Of a stretch of 64,000 nt of DNA, positions 36,611 through 47,891 are shown in pieces. The translations under genes and the position numbers were made by a program. This stretch comes from Alternaria dauci (taxonomy: Eukaryota; Ascomycota; Dothideomycetes; Pleosporales; Pleosporaceae), in NCBI RefSeq assembly GCF_042100115.1, contig NC_091273.1, forward strand, positions 3,596,001 through 3,660,000, written 5' to 3'. Every line of letters begins with the position of its first letter. The first letter of the stretch is position 1. A model generated the notes under the pieces. That model was not told where the DNA came from, ran no database searches, and worked only from the letters and a program-made list of their open reading frames with translations.

Positions 36611-37192
36611 TCACCAGCCATTCCGTTTCCTTCCTTTCCACCATCTATTCCTATTCGTTGTGCTCATCCGCCGTTCCGAATTCCTCTTCATATCTGTGAA
36701 ATACCGCCTGAATACTGCATACAGGACTCCCGCGATGACAAGAAACGCAACGATACCCATCGATACACCCAGCCCGACCGACGCCGCTACGCCAAGACCG
36801 GGTTTGGGTTGGGATGGAGTAGAAGGTAGAGCGGGTGTATGTGATGCTGGGTCGGGTGTAGATGGTGCGATAGGTGTTTGGAGAGTCGATTCCGAGGAAA
36901 TATGAAAACTTGATAGCGCTGATGACTCTTCTTCACTGTCAGCAGGAGTGGTGGTTGTTGTCGGTACGACTGCCGTCAAAGACAACGTCGGGTTAGATAA
37001 TGGAACGTCGAATGATGTGAAAACTGCGCTTTCTGTTGTCGTCTCCACCACTTCGGCCGTTTGGGTGGTGATATCTGAAGAAGTCGTCGCTTCAACTGTA
37101 CTGGTTACTACTTGTACGGTGGTGATGAAAGTTGTCGCAGCGTCCATCGATATAACTATTGGCGTATTACCACCAGTCTTTGTGGACGTCAT
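36611..37192 (-). CDS. Ser/Thr-rich single-pass membrane protein
   Basis: The single-exon frame encodes 193 residues. Residues 1-130 are very rich in Ser, Thr, Val and Pro (for example TTFITTVQVVTSTVEATTSS), a mucin-like outer segment likely to be O-mannosylated. A Gly-rich linker leads into one transmembrane helix (GVSMGIVAFLVIAGVLYAVF) and a short basic cytoplasmic tail with RRMSTTNRNRWWKGRKR. The layout resembles fungal wall-stress sensors of the Mid2/Wsc type, but no cysteine-rich head domain is present and no clear signal peptide is visible at this ATG, so an upstream exon may be missing. The function is unknown. Confidence 0.65.
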   Translation of the reverse strand: MTSTKTGGNTPIVISMDAATTFITTVQVVTSTVEATTSSDITTQTAEVVETTTESAVFTSFDVPLSNPTLSLTAVVPTTTTTPADSEEESSALSSFHISSESTLQTPIAPSTPDPASHTPALPSTPSQPKPGLGVAASVGLGVSMGIVAFLVIAGVLYAVFRRYFTDMKRNSERRMSTTNRNRWWKGRKRNGW

Positions 37193-37826
37193 CTCTCCGA
37201 GGAGAGCTCGCTAGAACGAGATTTTGTGTCTGTGTGAGCGATGGGGAATATGGTGAATCAGTGATGGCATTTTGCAGGACTAGGAAAACAGAGTGGTAAC
37301 AGAGCATTGTAGTACTTGCTCTGGAAACGGAATGCAAGTCATTCGCGTGTTACGATAGTGCGACGGACGAGCGTGCTGGCATAAGTTTGTTAGGACCGCG
37401 TGGTGGTGAACCGTTTGTTGTATGCATGTCGGGGTTTATATGATCTCATCCATACTCCGCGATGCAGTCCAACAAGCAGTCGCATTCTTGGGTGCGACGA
37501 ATTATGAGATCATGAATGTGATGTTGCTGCGAAGATATAAACTTTGGCATCTATAGATCGTAGCTAGACCTTTTGTGATAGTTTGCGACAAGTTGATATG
37601 GGTTTCTTTAGCCAACTAAACCCGGGGCTGCAAAGGGTTTCAGAGGTGGTGTAGTCGCCTGCCGTTGGTCCGGAAAGTGCAGGCTCGGTGACTGAAGACC
37701 GACAGTTACCGAACTCGCCGTCGCGGACATGGCAACGACCACCAAGATCCGAAGTCCGCATTCATCGGTGTTTTCTTCCAAGACAATCTTCCATCTACCC
37801 CCCCGCAGTCGCAACAAATCTACACA
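37193..37826. promoter_or_regulatory. Divergent intergenic region, mucin-like and Ecm15-like genes
   Basis: This holds both promoters. Its AT content is higher around 37210-37560. No other feature is seen. Confidence 0.35.
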
Positions 37827-38325
37827 ATGTCGGCCTCAAGCGATCTCGCGAATTTGGCAACCCCGCCATCATGTATTGCAGATTTTTGTCTGATCCCGCT
37901 CGGCACACCCACAGCATCTGTATCCAAGGAAGTTGCAGAAGTGCAGCGAGTCCTCAAGAAGAGCGGGTTAATTTATTCTATGCACTCTGCGGGGACAACA
38001 GTTGGTATGACTCTTCACACCCCTTCCATATCCCGTGTGCTTTGGCGTCCGAGCCAACTTCCTTCTCGGCCGGTATGCGGACGTGGTGGCTTGGAGGGGT
38101 ATATGGAATATTCTTGAATGCATATACTAATTGGGACTAGAGGGCTCCTGGGACGACGTTATGCGGGTCATTGGACAATGCCATGCTATGCTGCATCAGA
38201 ATGGCATCGTCAGGATCCAGAGTGATATCAGGGTGGGGAGCAGGACGGACAAAAAGCAGGGATTCAAGGATAAAGTTGAGGCTGTGGAGAAGTTGCTAAA
38301 GGAGGACCAAGGTGCGGCGTCGTGA
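37827..38325 (+). CDS. ECM15: Ecm15/UPF0045-type thiamine-binding-like protein
   Basis: The 120-residue protein matches the small MTH1187/YkoF-like family (PF01910), which forms ferredoxin-like tetramers; some members bind thiamine. Diagnostic parts are IADFCLIPLGTPTASVSKEV, AEVQRVLKKSGLIYSMHSAG, TTVEGSWDDVMRVIGQCHAM and IQSDIRVGSRTDKKQGFKDK. Exons are 37827-38004 and 38141-38325; the 136-nt intron splits the Glu codon of TTVEGSW. Yeast Ecm15 is similar in length, and its loss affects the wall by unknown means. Confidence 0.9.
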
Positions 38326-39184
38326 TGGGCCGAGAATCAAGATATGCGTGTGACAGGAGGAGTGAGGTGTCTCAGTTGCCATGTCATCCACGTGTACCAC
38401 CCTCTACGATAACGACAACGGATGCGCATGAAAACAAATTTCGCGACCACAGATGATGTACCTGCCAAAGCTCGGCTGATGATGATTGAAACAACGGGCG
38501 CCTGCTGTTATTGGCTACAGCTGGTTCGACGTCGCGCAGATGCTGGGGTAGCTGGGCTATAGCGATAATGGGGAAAATTAGTCGACGACAGCTAAACGAC
38601 AGCGGATAGAAGCAGATTATGTTGACATGTGGCTAGGCGTAGAAGTTGTTGAAACCGTCGATCAAGAACGTAGACGTGGCAGCGAATCAGCAGCGGCGGG
38701 ATGCTAGTCTGTAACGCATATGCGCATACAACGGCTCCAGGCTCTTCACCGCCAGTCGTCGTGTGAAGGCAGACTAAACCGGTCTCAGGCTCGGGGGTGC
38801 AAAAGCGCACGGCCGAGGTGCGGGTGTGTAAAAAGTTGGCGGCAGGCGAGAGGCATCATCCTTGACGTCGGTACCTTTCGCCCGGAAAATCCCCTCGAGT
38901 GCCGCATGTGCTCTGCCACCCTCACTCCACCACGAGTGGCCGCCATACAATACCGCACCCACACCGCCCGAAATATTCATTGCCCACCAGTTTCCCCACC
39001 CATTGCACCCACTCTGCCCATTCCCATCGCACATACGCCCCCCGACGCCTCCGAAATCGTGCCTCGTGTGATCGCATGGCGAATGCACGCGACAGCAGCA
39101 TCATCTGCCAATCCCCACCACCACCCGCGCGGTAACGACGTCGACGCTCCACGCCCCTCTCTCTGAGCGCACCACGCCGCCACC
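38326..39184. other. Spacer between Ecm15-like gene and MDM34
   Basis: The 859 bases hold the Ecm15-like 3' flank and the MDM34 promoter. The last 250 bases are strongly C-rich on the plus strand. No other gene is supported. Confidence 0.4.
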
Positions 39185-40999
39185 ATGGCCTTCAACTTCA
39201 ACTGGTCGCCGCTGATTGCCGACACGTCGAGGGCGCGCGACATGCTCACCACGGCCCTGAACAAATCGCCCAAGCCGCCCATCATCGTCGACGACATCAT
39301 CGTCACCGAGCTCAACCTCGGCACCACCCCGCCGGAGCTCGAGATACTCGAGATTGGCGACCTGGCCGAGGACAGGTTCCGGGGCATCTTCAAGATGTCG
39401 TATGCCGGCGACGCGTTTCTGACGCTGAAAACAAAAGTCCAGGCAAATCCGCTCAAGACATACCTCTCCAACAAGCCAGACTTTGCGTCACCACAGCCAC
39501 TGGCGGCATCGTCGGGCCTGACGATTCCACTGCAGATTACACTGTCCAACATCCGCCTATCCGGTTTTGTCATCCTCGTCTTCTCCAAGCAAAAGGGCTT
39601 GACGCTGGTCTTCCGGAACGACCCTCTTGAGTCGCTCAAGGTCTCGTCGACATTCGATTCCATCCCATTCGTGCGCGACTACCTGCAGAAGGAGATTGAA
39701 GGGCAATTGCGCGTCTTGTTCATGGAGGACTTGCCAGCTATTATTCACAGGTTATCACTTCGCATGCTGTCGCCCGAGTACCAAGAGATTGAAACAGAAG
39801 AGCGGCTGGAAGGCGCCAACGATACGGCCCCCGCCATCGACCCTCTCGCATCCCCCCCACAAGACGCTGTCGATGCGTTTGGCAACCCGCTAGACGACGC
39901 CCAAATCTCTGCCTTGTCGCTCGACTCTGGCGAGATCCACGCCTCCTTCTCCCAGAAGAACATTCTCCGCCTAGCCGCCCTATCCGAATCGCAACGAACG
40001 CTATCCCTTTTCACACCCGGCATACGCGATGCCGTCTTCAGAGCATGGGCAGGACACCCAGACAGACCCGAGTCTGGTGCTGCTACGCCCGCACTCACAC
40101 AAGGCAGTCTGTCGCGGATACAATCGACCTTTGGCAGCCTCAAGTCCGGCGCGTCGTCGGTTGCATCCGGCAGCACAGGCAACGATACACACAGCTCACG
40201 GCCTACCATGGCATCGGCATACTCGAATTCTGCAGGACTTAGTCTTGGCTCAAGTCGCTCTCGCACTGGTGGCATGCGGAAGCGAAAGAAGCGTGTTGTT
40301 GATCTGCGCAAAAAGGAGGGCGTTGATTCTGGCGTCTCAACTGGAGCCAACACACCCTTGCCAAGCGCCTACGCATCTGAGACGTCAAGCGTCATCCCCG
40401 AAGAGAGGGAAGCAGAGGAGGAATTGGCTACCCCACCAAGGAGCCCCGCACAACCTGGCATGCGCTTCGAGAGCCGACGTGGCAGTCTGGACGTTGGCTC
40501 ACCCAAGCGGATACCCGAAGAGCCGCCCACTTTCGGCCCTCTTCTTGCCCCTGCACCAGATCTCTCCGATGCACCCAAGCCACCCAAGCCGTCCAAGTCG
40601 AAACAAGCAACCCCACCAGCCACCCACCTCGAAGACCCATTTGTATCTCACACATCTTCTAGACGCCCCCCGATTTCGCGTAACAAGTTACGACAAGCAC
40701 AGCAGTCCACCTCGCCGCTCCTACGCTCCCTGTCCTTTGACAAGGTCTCCTCGCTCTCAGCTCTATGCTCGCCGCCGCGCACCTCTTCACCACCCAACGC
40801 TGACGTCATGGCCAGCTCTGGTGGCATTCTCGAACAAGCCTGGATGTCAAAGATGGCACAGGAGATTGCGAGGAAGGTCCAAGAGGAAAAGGACCGGTCG
40901 TCTCGCCGGCCTTCGCACACCAGGACCAAGACCGCGCCCACGGGAGGCTTCTGGCAGAACGACGACGAGATTGAGGCGCCGCCTGCTTATGTCGCGTAA
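39185..40999 (+). CDS. MDM34: Mdm34, ERMES mitochondrial outer-membrane subunit
   Basis: The intronless gene encodes 604 residues. Mdm34 is the mitochondrial outer-membrane subunit of the ERMES complex, which tethers ER to mitochondria and moves phospholipids. The N-terminal 200 residues form the SMP lipid-binding domain: [60 protein letters not shown] and [20 protein letters not shown] are all typical. The rest is Ser/Pro-rich and low in order, with a basic patch ([18 protein letters not shown]) near residue 365. The long frame found one base out of register over the second half is a composition effect. Confidence 0.97.
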   Translation: MAFNFNWSPLIADTSRARDMLTTALNKSPKPPIIVDDIIVTELNLGTTPPELEILEIGDLAEDRFRGIFKMSYAGDAFLTLKTKVQANPLKTYLSNKPDFASPQPLAASSGLTIPLQITLSNIRLSGFVILVFSKQKGLTLVFRNDPLESLKVSSTFDSIPFVRDYLQKEIEGQLRVLFMEDLPAIIHRLSLRMLSPEYQEIETEERLEGANDTAPAIDPLASPPQDAVDAFGNPLDDAQISALSLDSGEIHASFSQKNILRLAALSESQRTLSLFTPGIRDAVFRAWAGHPDRPESGAATPALTQGSLSRIQSTFGSLKSGASSVASGSTGNDTHSSRPTMASAYSNSAGLSLGSSRSRTGGMRKRKKRVVDLRKKEGVDSGVSTGANTPLPSAYASETSSVIPEEREAEEELATPPRSPAQPGMRFESRRGSLDVGSPKRIPEEPPTFGPLLAPAPDLSDAPKPPKPSKSKQATPPATHLEDPFVSHTSSRRPPISRNKLRQAQQSTSPLLRSLSFDKVSSLSALCSPPRTSSPPNADVMASSGGILEQAWMSKMAQEIARKVQEEKDRSSRRPSHTRTKTAPTGGFWQNDDEIEAPPAYVA

Positions 41000-42221
41000 G
41001 CTTGATGAAGTTATGAGCGATGAAGTTTCTTTTCATGACGAAGCACCGTTTTAGTTCTTGCATGTTATTTTGTCCATCATTTGTTGTTTCTTTTGTTTTT
41101 TGCTTGTTAGCATAGGCGTATCAGGTCTGGGAAAAGCTCGTTGCGTTGGATCAACTTGAGTAAAGATTGCTTCGTTTGCACATATTTAGAGGGGTTGCAT
41201 GAAGGAAGAGGCGCGCGCGACGTTTGTCGCCGCATTACATACACAGGCTACTAATCTCCTTGTTACCGTGACGACGGTCTTGTCGTTGCGAAGAGTATAT
41301 ATTGAAATACCACTACTCACCTATAATTCGGTCTGCTGCGTGGTGTTGGTTGAATATGTTTGAATAATGTGGACAGTGTGATAATGCTTCTGTCTCCAGC
41401 ACAATATTCCATATTATCTTTGTTCTGCCTCGTATTAGGTGACAGGGGCATAGTATGGCTTAACAACATGAGTGAATTTGATGATTGATTCCTGCATTTG
41501 AGTACAAGACAACAAAGCCAATCTCATCGCCTTTGCAGACAGTTTCTTGCAGTGTCCAGTTATATCTAGGCATACACGACTTTTTATCCTAAGTATCTGG
41601 AGGTAGCCGTCTACGCCTTGGAGGGGTTGAGACCAAATGGGATGTGAAAACAGCCGCGTCTGATACAACTTCTTGCTGATGCCTGTGACTGACTGACAGA
41701 TACCGAGGGGGGAGACGTTCCATGAATCATTTGCGGACCGCAGTGGTAGGGCTTTGCACGGCTTACAGCATCGTCAGTGAGCCAGAAGGCTCGATTCGAT
41801 TCGAGTCGATGTGGACCGAGTGGTGAGGGTTTTGCCTGAGCAAGCAAGTACTGACAATCAGGGTAGTACAAAGGTCTCAGCTGTAGCATGCTGCCCTGAG
41901 CAGCAACGTCGACCTATTGTAACCCTTTCTGCTCAAAAGTCTCGTGCGCCACAAAGAGGTTGGACATGTAGCAAAGCTTGTCCTCTACGGCCTTGTGTCA
42001 GCGTATCTTGTAGTTCTTGACACCCAGAAGCTGTCATTTCCAATCTCTCCACGAGCGCTCCTTTAACCGTAATGCCCCTGAAGCAAAAAATGATACACCG
42101 CTCCGCAACCAGCATCACGAACGTCCAGATTTTACCCGATGGGTGTTCTCTCACTCACGTACGTGTCCAAGCACAGGCAACGGCAAAAAAGGAGAATGCG
42201 CTCTTGCGAACGCCGATGAAT
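41000..42221. other. MDM34 3' flank and spacer up to tRNA-Val
   Basis: This 1.2 kb holds the MDM34 3' end (T-rich near 41065-41105). Short frames between 41435 and 42223 have no family signal. Confidence 0.4.
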
Positions 42222-42319
42222 GACTCATCGGAGGTTTGAACTCCGGACCTTCAGTGTCCTAACTGAGCTTGTTAAAGCTGTTGTTAGACTGACGTGATAA
42301 CCAACTACACCAACGAGCC
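42222..42319 (-). tRNA. tRNA-Val(AAC) with 25-nt intron
   Basis: Read on the minus strand, the sequence folds as a full cloverleaf. The acceptor stem GGCTCGT pairs with ATGAGTC (two G-U pairs). The D arm is GTGTAGTTGGTTATCAC. The anticodon stem TCAGT/ACTGA encloses C-T-AAC-A...C. The T arm CGGAG-TTCAAAC-CTCCG is perfect. An intron at 42257-42281 follows anticodon base 37 in the canonical place and contains GTTAG, complementary to the anticodon region CTAAC. The discriminator base is A. CCA is not encoded, as expected in eukaryotes. Confidence 0.92.
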
Positions 42320-42806
42320 CTGTTTGATGAATTGAGGGCGAGAAAAGTCCAATATATACGCAGTTTGCAAAATTTCATACGACGGCGTGGTTCGAAAAAT
42401 CGCAAATGCTCACGAGAAGATAGCGGGGTCAAGCTTGACGTTTTGGTCGAAAAGCTAAGAATTTTACGGTCGGGGTGGGGAAATACATGTCACTGAGCAG
42501 ATGTGGTTGGGTCAGGGGCTGGCACCGCGCAACTCCATCCCTGGCTCTACCCGGCCGACGAGAACACGAAAACGGCATCAAATACCATGGCGATCACCAT
42601 GCTCCCACGCCTTGAAGATCATTCGGGCTATGATGCGTTCATGCTGTGATTTTGCTTGGGATAACCTTGAACGCGCATTCGTGTCTTCGGCCCGATGTCA
42701 GCATTACCCGATGCCCATGTTTGCCGTCCCCGCGTTTTGTCCAGTGCCCACAATTCCCGACCGACAGCTTCAAACACCGACACCACCCATGGCTTCGAGA
42801 TGAGGC
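42320..42806. other. Spacer between tRNA-Val and Zn2Cys6 gene
   Basis: The 487 bases contain the tRNA upstream region and the promoter of the Zn2Cys6 regulator. No other feature is supported. Confidence 0.4.
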
Positions 42807-45260
42807 ATGGAAGCAAATGCCCCACAACAGCCTGCCGGCGCGAAGCAGGCCGCCAACCCGGATGAGGACGAAGCTTCACGGATCAAAAGGACTCAGATTG
42901 CGTGTTTGAACTGCAGGAAGCGGAAGAGTCGGTGTCTGCTGTAAGTGATTGACGGCTTCTTGTTGTTTGCGCGCGTCGGCGATTTGGAGCTCGCTTGGGG
43001 ATTGAAGTTTGCGCGTGGGCATGTTCGGACGCGGCATGCAGCGGATTGCGATGCGACACACGAAAACGTATCAGTCATTGTGTCTTGTACATGACATCTA
43101 ACGTGGCTATGCAGAGACTCCGACAACTCGATACCGTGCCTTCGATGCAAGCGTGACAACCTCGAATGCGTGCTCGGCGGCAGCAACCGCGGTGGACGGC
43201 GCGAGCGGAAAAAGAAACGCATCGATGAACCACAATCGCAGTCAGAACCGCAAACGCAGCAGCCGCTGCCTTCACTTACTGCGACGGCACCCGAGGGAAG
43301 CTTCCATACGCTAGGCAATCTCGGAACAACATGGTCGCAAGACCCAGGCGTGCAACCATTTGGTGAAGACCTACAAGCATCGCGGTCTGGCTCTTCGAAT
43401 ACAGATGAGCTTCCGTTTTCGAATCTGCAGAACCCGTCAGATGCGCTGGGCATACTGGCCAGAGTCGCTGGAGAGTCGAGCTCGAATGAAGAAAACCATG
43501 GGGCTGAAATCGCCAGCAACATAAGACATGTGCGAGGCTCTTCTCTCAGTATGCCCGCGCCGCTGTCCTTCTCTTACCCATTGCTGGACCGGGGGATACT
43601 CACAGTGCACTCTCTGTGCCAGCTGCTCGTTCGCTTTCAACAGCAATACCATCCGTACTACCCACTTGCACCGGCGCACGCGTTCGAAACGGCCAACCTG
43701 TCGCACATGGTGAACTCCGAGAAACACCTTCTCACAGCCATCCTCCTCATCGCTTCCAAAGACCTCGTAGACGAGCCACACATTTACGAAGCTTGCTCAG
43801 AACACATGAAGGGCCTCGTCTCAATGTTGGCAGCAGGAGGCGATGCGGGTATCGAAGCTGTAGAGGCCCTACTTCTGCTAGCTGAGTGGGCGCCATATAC
43901 ACAGCGTGGTTCTGGCAAGGTCGGCAAAGGAGAGGAAGACAAAGAGAGTTGGATGCATGTCGGTCTCGCTCTGAGGATCGCATACTTTCTTGCTCTCGAT
44001 CGGTACTCGTTCCGCTTTGTGGATCAGAACAAGGATCCAGATCATCACCGCAAGCGCCTCATTTGGACAGCGGCGTATGTTTCGGATCGCCATATCAGCA
44101 TCAGAATCGGGAAAGCGTTCTGGTCTCGTGGACCTGGGCCTCTGACAACATTACGGAGAGAGGACTATCCGTCGCTAATCCCCAAGAGTCCAAACGAAGA
44201 AGACCATGCTTCCATCTTCCAGGCGAACCTCGAACTCACACAACTGTTTAGCAATGTCCATGATACTTTGTACTCGAATCCCAGTTCGAGCTTCCGGTCG
44301 CAGATGAGTGGCAGCTACATCAAGTTTATTGATGACTTTCGGTCTGCGATCTACGGCTGGAAGAGCGTATGGGGTACATTGACGTGCTCCCCACCACTCA
44401 AAGCATGTCTTCTCATGTCGTACGACTACCTGCGTCTATACACCAATGCCTTTGCCTTCCAGGCCACCGTTCTCCGAGCACTGCCCTCTTCATCTACATC
44501 GACCGACCCCGTAGCCGGCACTCCAGCCAACAATCCAACGGGCCGTATGCAAGTTCCCCAGCGCGTCTTTGTCAACAACGTTGGCGCAGTAGGCGATGCA
44601 CGCTTCATCTACGAAGGTCTCGACGCCGCAAAAGCCATTCTCACTACCGTAAACAACTTTGTCGATCCCGAGCGTTCGCTGCGTTTCATGCCACTGAGGT
44701 ACTATCTCTACCTCGTATACGCCGGCGTCTTCCTCTACCGCGCCCGCTGCACAGGCGTCATCAGCGCCGACGAAGACCGCGCCATCCGCGCCATGATCAA
44801 CGAAACAGTCGCACGCCTCGAACGCAGCGCCGTCGGAGTCGGAGCCGGTATCCAGCATCCAGGCTCGCGATACTCTCAGCTGCTCAAACTGCTGTGGGCA
44901 AAAGTGCCGAAGAAAGACAAGGCTAGTCGCTCTTCGTTCCGCCACCCTGGCACGCACATCGCTAGCAATCCTGTTGATCAAAACGGCTTCCCGCAGCATC
45001 CGATTGTGGGCGCTAGCCCGCAGGCAAGTAGCAATGGCACGGGTGAGAGTCCGGCGCTTACGGAGCAAATGGGGGATTTTGGATGGACGGATCTGGGGGC
45101 GGTTAACGAGTTTGCTGTACACGGGGGTGGGGGTAATGCGCCTGCGGATGATGCGGCTTTGTGGAATGGCTTCTTGCCTCTGGATATGGGATGGAATGCT
45201 CAGGGTCTTGGGTTTGAGGGCATGGGCTTTGATGCTAATGAACTGGGGATGTTGTTTTAG
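42807..45260 (+). CDS. Zn2Cys6 transcription factor
   Basis: The 759-residue regulator has an N-terminal Zn2Cys6 cluster at about residues 35-70: ACLNCRKRKSRC followed by PCLRCKRDNLEC, spacing C-x2-C-x6-C-x9-C-x2-C-x6-C. A basic linker follows (RGGRRERKKKR), then a Gln/Pro-rich stretch and a Fungal_trans-type middle domain starting near LDRGILTVHSLCQLLVRFQQ with HLLTAILLIASKDL and RKRLIWTAAYVSDRHISIRI. The C-terminus is Gly/Asn-rich with an acidic hydrophobic end. Exons are 42807-42940 and 43115-45260; the intron (174 nt) splits the zinc cluster itself, a common position in fungal Zn2Cys6 genes. No target is evident from the neighbours. Confidence 0.92.
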
Positions 45261-45698
45261 GCCGATAGTACTGGAGACATGTATCATACAGCATGACGCT
45301 TAAAAAGTGAGAGGATGTTGGTCTCTGCGAACCTCCGCGATAGCGTGCATTGGCAGTCTTTGTGCACAGTAATGTAGGACCTGCTAACGTTGCGGAAGTT
45401 TTGACATCCTATCGCATAGAATATCAGTCGCCAGCCCGCTAGCTATCAGATGTGAACACCAAAGCGAAGCCTCACGTAGCTTCCTACCAAGTTGAGGGGA
45501 GCCGCAGTAGAGATATTAATGAGCAGCTTTCTTTTGGCAGATTTCGATGTAAACATAGGTTTGCACTCAAGGAGCCTCCAATCACCGGAGCATTTTGAGA
45601 GCATTCATTGCCTTCTTTCCATAGCGCCGTATCTGATGCAAATTGTATGATAATACATGATATACACGCACGCGACCGTCGCCCTTCGTAGAGGCCGT
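45261..45698. other. Convergent 3' flanks of Zn2Cys6 gene and MRPL31
   Basis: 438 bases between two convergent stop codons, with no supported gene. Confidence 0.4.
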
Positions 45699-46263
45699 CT
45701 AGAAACCCGGAGGATTGAGTCGCTGACTGACCCTTGTCCATTTCGGCACCTCTGTGAAATGTCAGCCACCGTTCTGATCCCAGATTTTCGTATGCTCTTT
45801 CCGCTGGCAAAGAAAAAGGCAGATTCTCGAGCGCTGGCAATATGCGACTTACTGTGGATTCCCTTGCGATACCTCTTCACTTTGCGGTCGAAAACCGTAT
45901 ATTTGTCCTTGGGCAGCATCTCCTGCTCAGTCGGCATCTCCACCTTCCAGCGCTCCACCTTCTTCATGCTCTGTCCCATGCGTCGTAGTGCGGTATCGAG
46001 TGTGCTGACCACGGTGTCGACGTGCCGTAAACGCTCGCGTTGTCTGTACTTCTGGTGTCTAGAGAGGCGCCATGGTATCTTCCTGTAGTCTTGTCAGCAT
46101 CAATATCCAGAGCTCGGACTGGCGGTAGTAGAGAGTGCATCAACGCTGAAAATGTGACGGCGAAGATGAGCAGCTGCTTGAACGGGTATCCAGGAAGATG
46201 CAGGGAGTCTCACCATAGCAGACCGCCCGATAGCGGGTTTGTGAGGCGGAAGGGACCAAACAT
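45699..46263 (-). CDS. MRPL31: Mitochondrial large-subunit ribosomal protein mL60
   Basis: The 110-residue protein matches yeast Mrpl31. It starts MFGPFRLTNPLSGGLLWKIP, continues with RHQKYRQRERLRHVDTVV, has the conserved LPKDKYTVFDRKVKRYRKGI block and ends with PKWTRVSQRLNPPGF. Exons are 46263-46214, 46082-45853 and 45751-45699; the first intron splits the Trp codon of LLWKIPW. All joins are in phase and both terminal exons are too short to be found as open frames. The start codon is 313 bases from that of the divergent TRS20 gene, a compact shared promoter. The N-terminus itself acts as the mitochondrial targeting region in this family. Confidence 0.93.
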
Positions 46264-46576
46264 GGTGATGTGTTGTGGTTGGCGATGCTGGGCGGCCGCA
46301 ATTGAAGTCGCGATATTCTCCAGAGACACTCCCGCGGACTTTCTTGGCGGACATGCCGATTAGCGTGGGGAAGCTCATCGACACCCCACACGTTGCATAG
46401 CTAAACCCTAAACACAAACTCGCGACCATACAGACCAAGGCTCCCGGTGACTTCATTCTGGACATTCATAGGAGCCAAGGAACTATCGCCAATTGAGTCA
46501 CCCATCTTCGGCTACTGCCACACCACGCATGCCCGGCGCTCCTTACGCACACCGATATCTACCCTAACACCACGCC
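46264..46576. promoter_or_regulatory. Compact bidirectional promoter, MRPL31 and TRS20
   Basis: The 313 bases between two divergent start codons must hold both promoters. I see no TATA box, consistent with housekeeping genes. Confidence 0.5.
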
Positions 46577-47140
46577 ATGTCGTACACATTCTCTATCCTA
46601 TCCCCCCTCGATGTCCCTTTATTCACGCACGACTTTGGTACCTCACGCAGCGGCGGCACTGGCGTTGCCAACTACACAGCTGCTGAACGCGCCCTCGTCC
46701 CATTCATCCTACACTCGTCGCTAGATATTGTCGAAGAAGTGCAATGGGGCCCTTCTACCTCCAGCGGCTCAGCGCCCATGTACCTCAAACACATCGATAA
46801 ATACCAGAACTGCTTCGTCTCATGCTGGATTACCGGCGGCAACACGCGCTTCCTTCTGCTTACACGACCACGAGACGAAAGTCTAGGACTGACTAGTGGG
46901 GGCGCTGGAGGCGCGAGAGGGAGTCTCGCAGGTGGAAGGGCTGCATTGGGAGGAGGCGCTGGTCTGTACAACCCTAGTAGTCCCGCCACGGAAGAGGCAG
47001 TCAAGAACTTCATGGTCGACGTGTATGAGGCGTGGGTCAAGACTATCATGAATCCATTCTTTGCAGTGGGCAACGGGGAGGTCATCAAGAGTCCAGTGTT
47101 CAGGCAGAGGGTTGCGACAGCGGCGAAAAAGTATCTGTGA
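46577..47140 (+). CDS. TRS20: TRAPP complex subunit Trs20 (sedlin)
   Basis: The intronless gene encodes 187 residues. Sedlin/TRAPPC2 is a small longin-fold subunit of the TRAPP complexes, which activate Ypt1/Rab1 in ER-Golgi traffic. The fold is seen in MSYTFSILSPLDVPLFTHDF, FILHSSLDIVEEVQW, MYLKHIDKYQNCFVSCWITG, GNTRFLLLT and the C-terminal half VKNFMVDVYEAWVKTIMNPF with SPVFRQRVATAAKKYL. The protein is longer than typical sedlins (about 140 residues) because of a Gly/Ala/Ser-rich loop of some 35 residues (from about LTSGGAGG to GAGLYNPSS), placed between the beta sheet and the final helices. Confidence 0.93.
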   Translation: MSYTFSILSPLDVPLFTHDFGTSRSGGTGVANYTAAERALVPFILHSSLDIVEEVQWGPSTSSGSAPMYLKHIDKYQNCFVSCWITGGNTRFLLLTRPRDESLGLTSGGAGGARGSLAGGRAALGGGAGLYNPSSPATEEAVKNFMVDVYEAWVKTIMNPFFAVGNGEVIKSPVFRQRVATAAKKYL

Positions 47141-47891
47141 GATGACAAAGGGCAACGCCGAATAACCAATTCAAGTTTGGAGACGATCATAGCGCTCGGG
47201 TTTTACCTTGAGACAAGGCGAACGGCGCAAACGCAAGCTCGAGCCGCCGCGACCCGGATAATTTTCAGTACAGGCAACGCGAACCGTCTTCTCGAGCCTA
47301 ACGCTAAATTGTCTCGCATTTGCTTCGCTGCGAAGCAAATGTGAGACAACTACGTACAAGGAAGGGACAATAGATTGGCCCAGCTAGAAGTCTACGTACC
47401 GGCATGCGAGCACATAACTAGTGCACATCTGCCGAGTTATGAAAACACTTATCGATTGTTTTGGTGAAGAGTTAGATGATTCATGTTACGTAACTAGGCG
47501 GTGGAGTATACACATGTAGTAGGTTCAGCAGTTCACGATCAAGCTTGTATCGTGGAAGCCATCGTGGTCTATCACAAACCATCTCCTGTGGATGTTCCTA
47601 TAGTCCAACATCACTTACATGCATGTCTAAAACATGAACAGGGAGCTTTTAACATTTCCATCTACGCATTTTCCAATCCGTGTTCACTATAAATTCTGCC
47701 TTTCTCTGCTTTTCGTCTAAGTAAGCGCAAATGTTCTACTCGCCTTCACCCCTACTCACCTTCACCACGACTCCACCCCACTCGAAATGTCACCACTCCA
47801 GTCAGCTATCTTCTTTCAGTTGTGATACACTCTCTTCTCTCACCTCTACTAAAGGTTCCTGCTTCAAGTACGACGTGCTAGGGCTCTCAGC
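47141..47891. other. Spacer with a strong hairpin, no gene
   Basis: The 751 bases hold the TRS20 3' flank and the promoter of the SIM-motif gene. A long inverted repeat at 47309-47349 is listed separately. Confidence 0.45.
47309..47349. repeat. 19-bp inverted repeat with 3-nt loop
   Basis: The arms 47309-47327 and 47331-47349 are reverse complements except for one position that would be a G-U pair in RNA; the loop is CTG. It lies 169 bases past the TRS20 stop. It could form a strong RNA hairpin or be a tiny mobile-element remnant. Confidence 0.85.

Noticed and set aside
40029..41054. 341-codon open frame in a second register over MDM34
   Set aside because: It lies fully over the true MDM34 frame, is rich in Arg/Pro/His as expected for a shifted frame, and has no domain.
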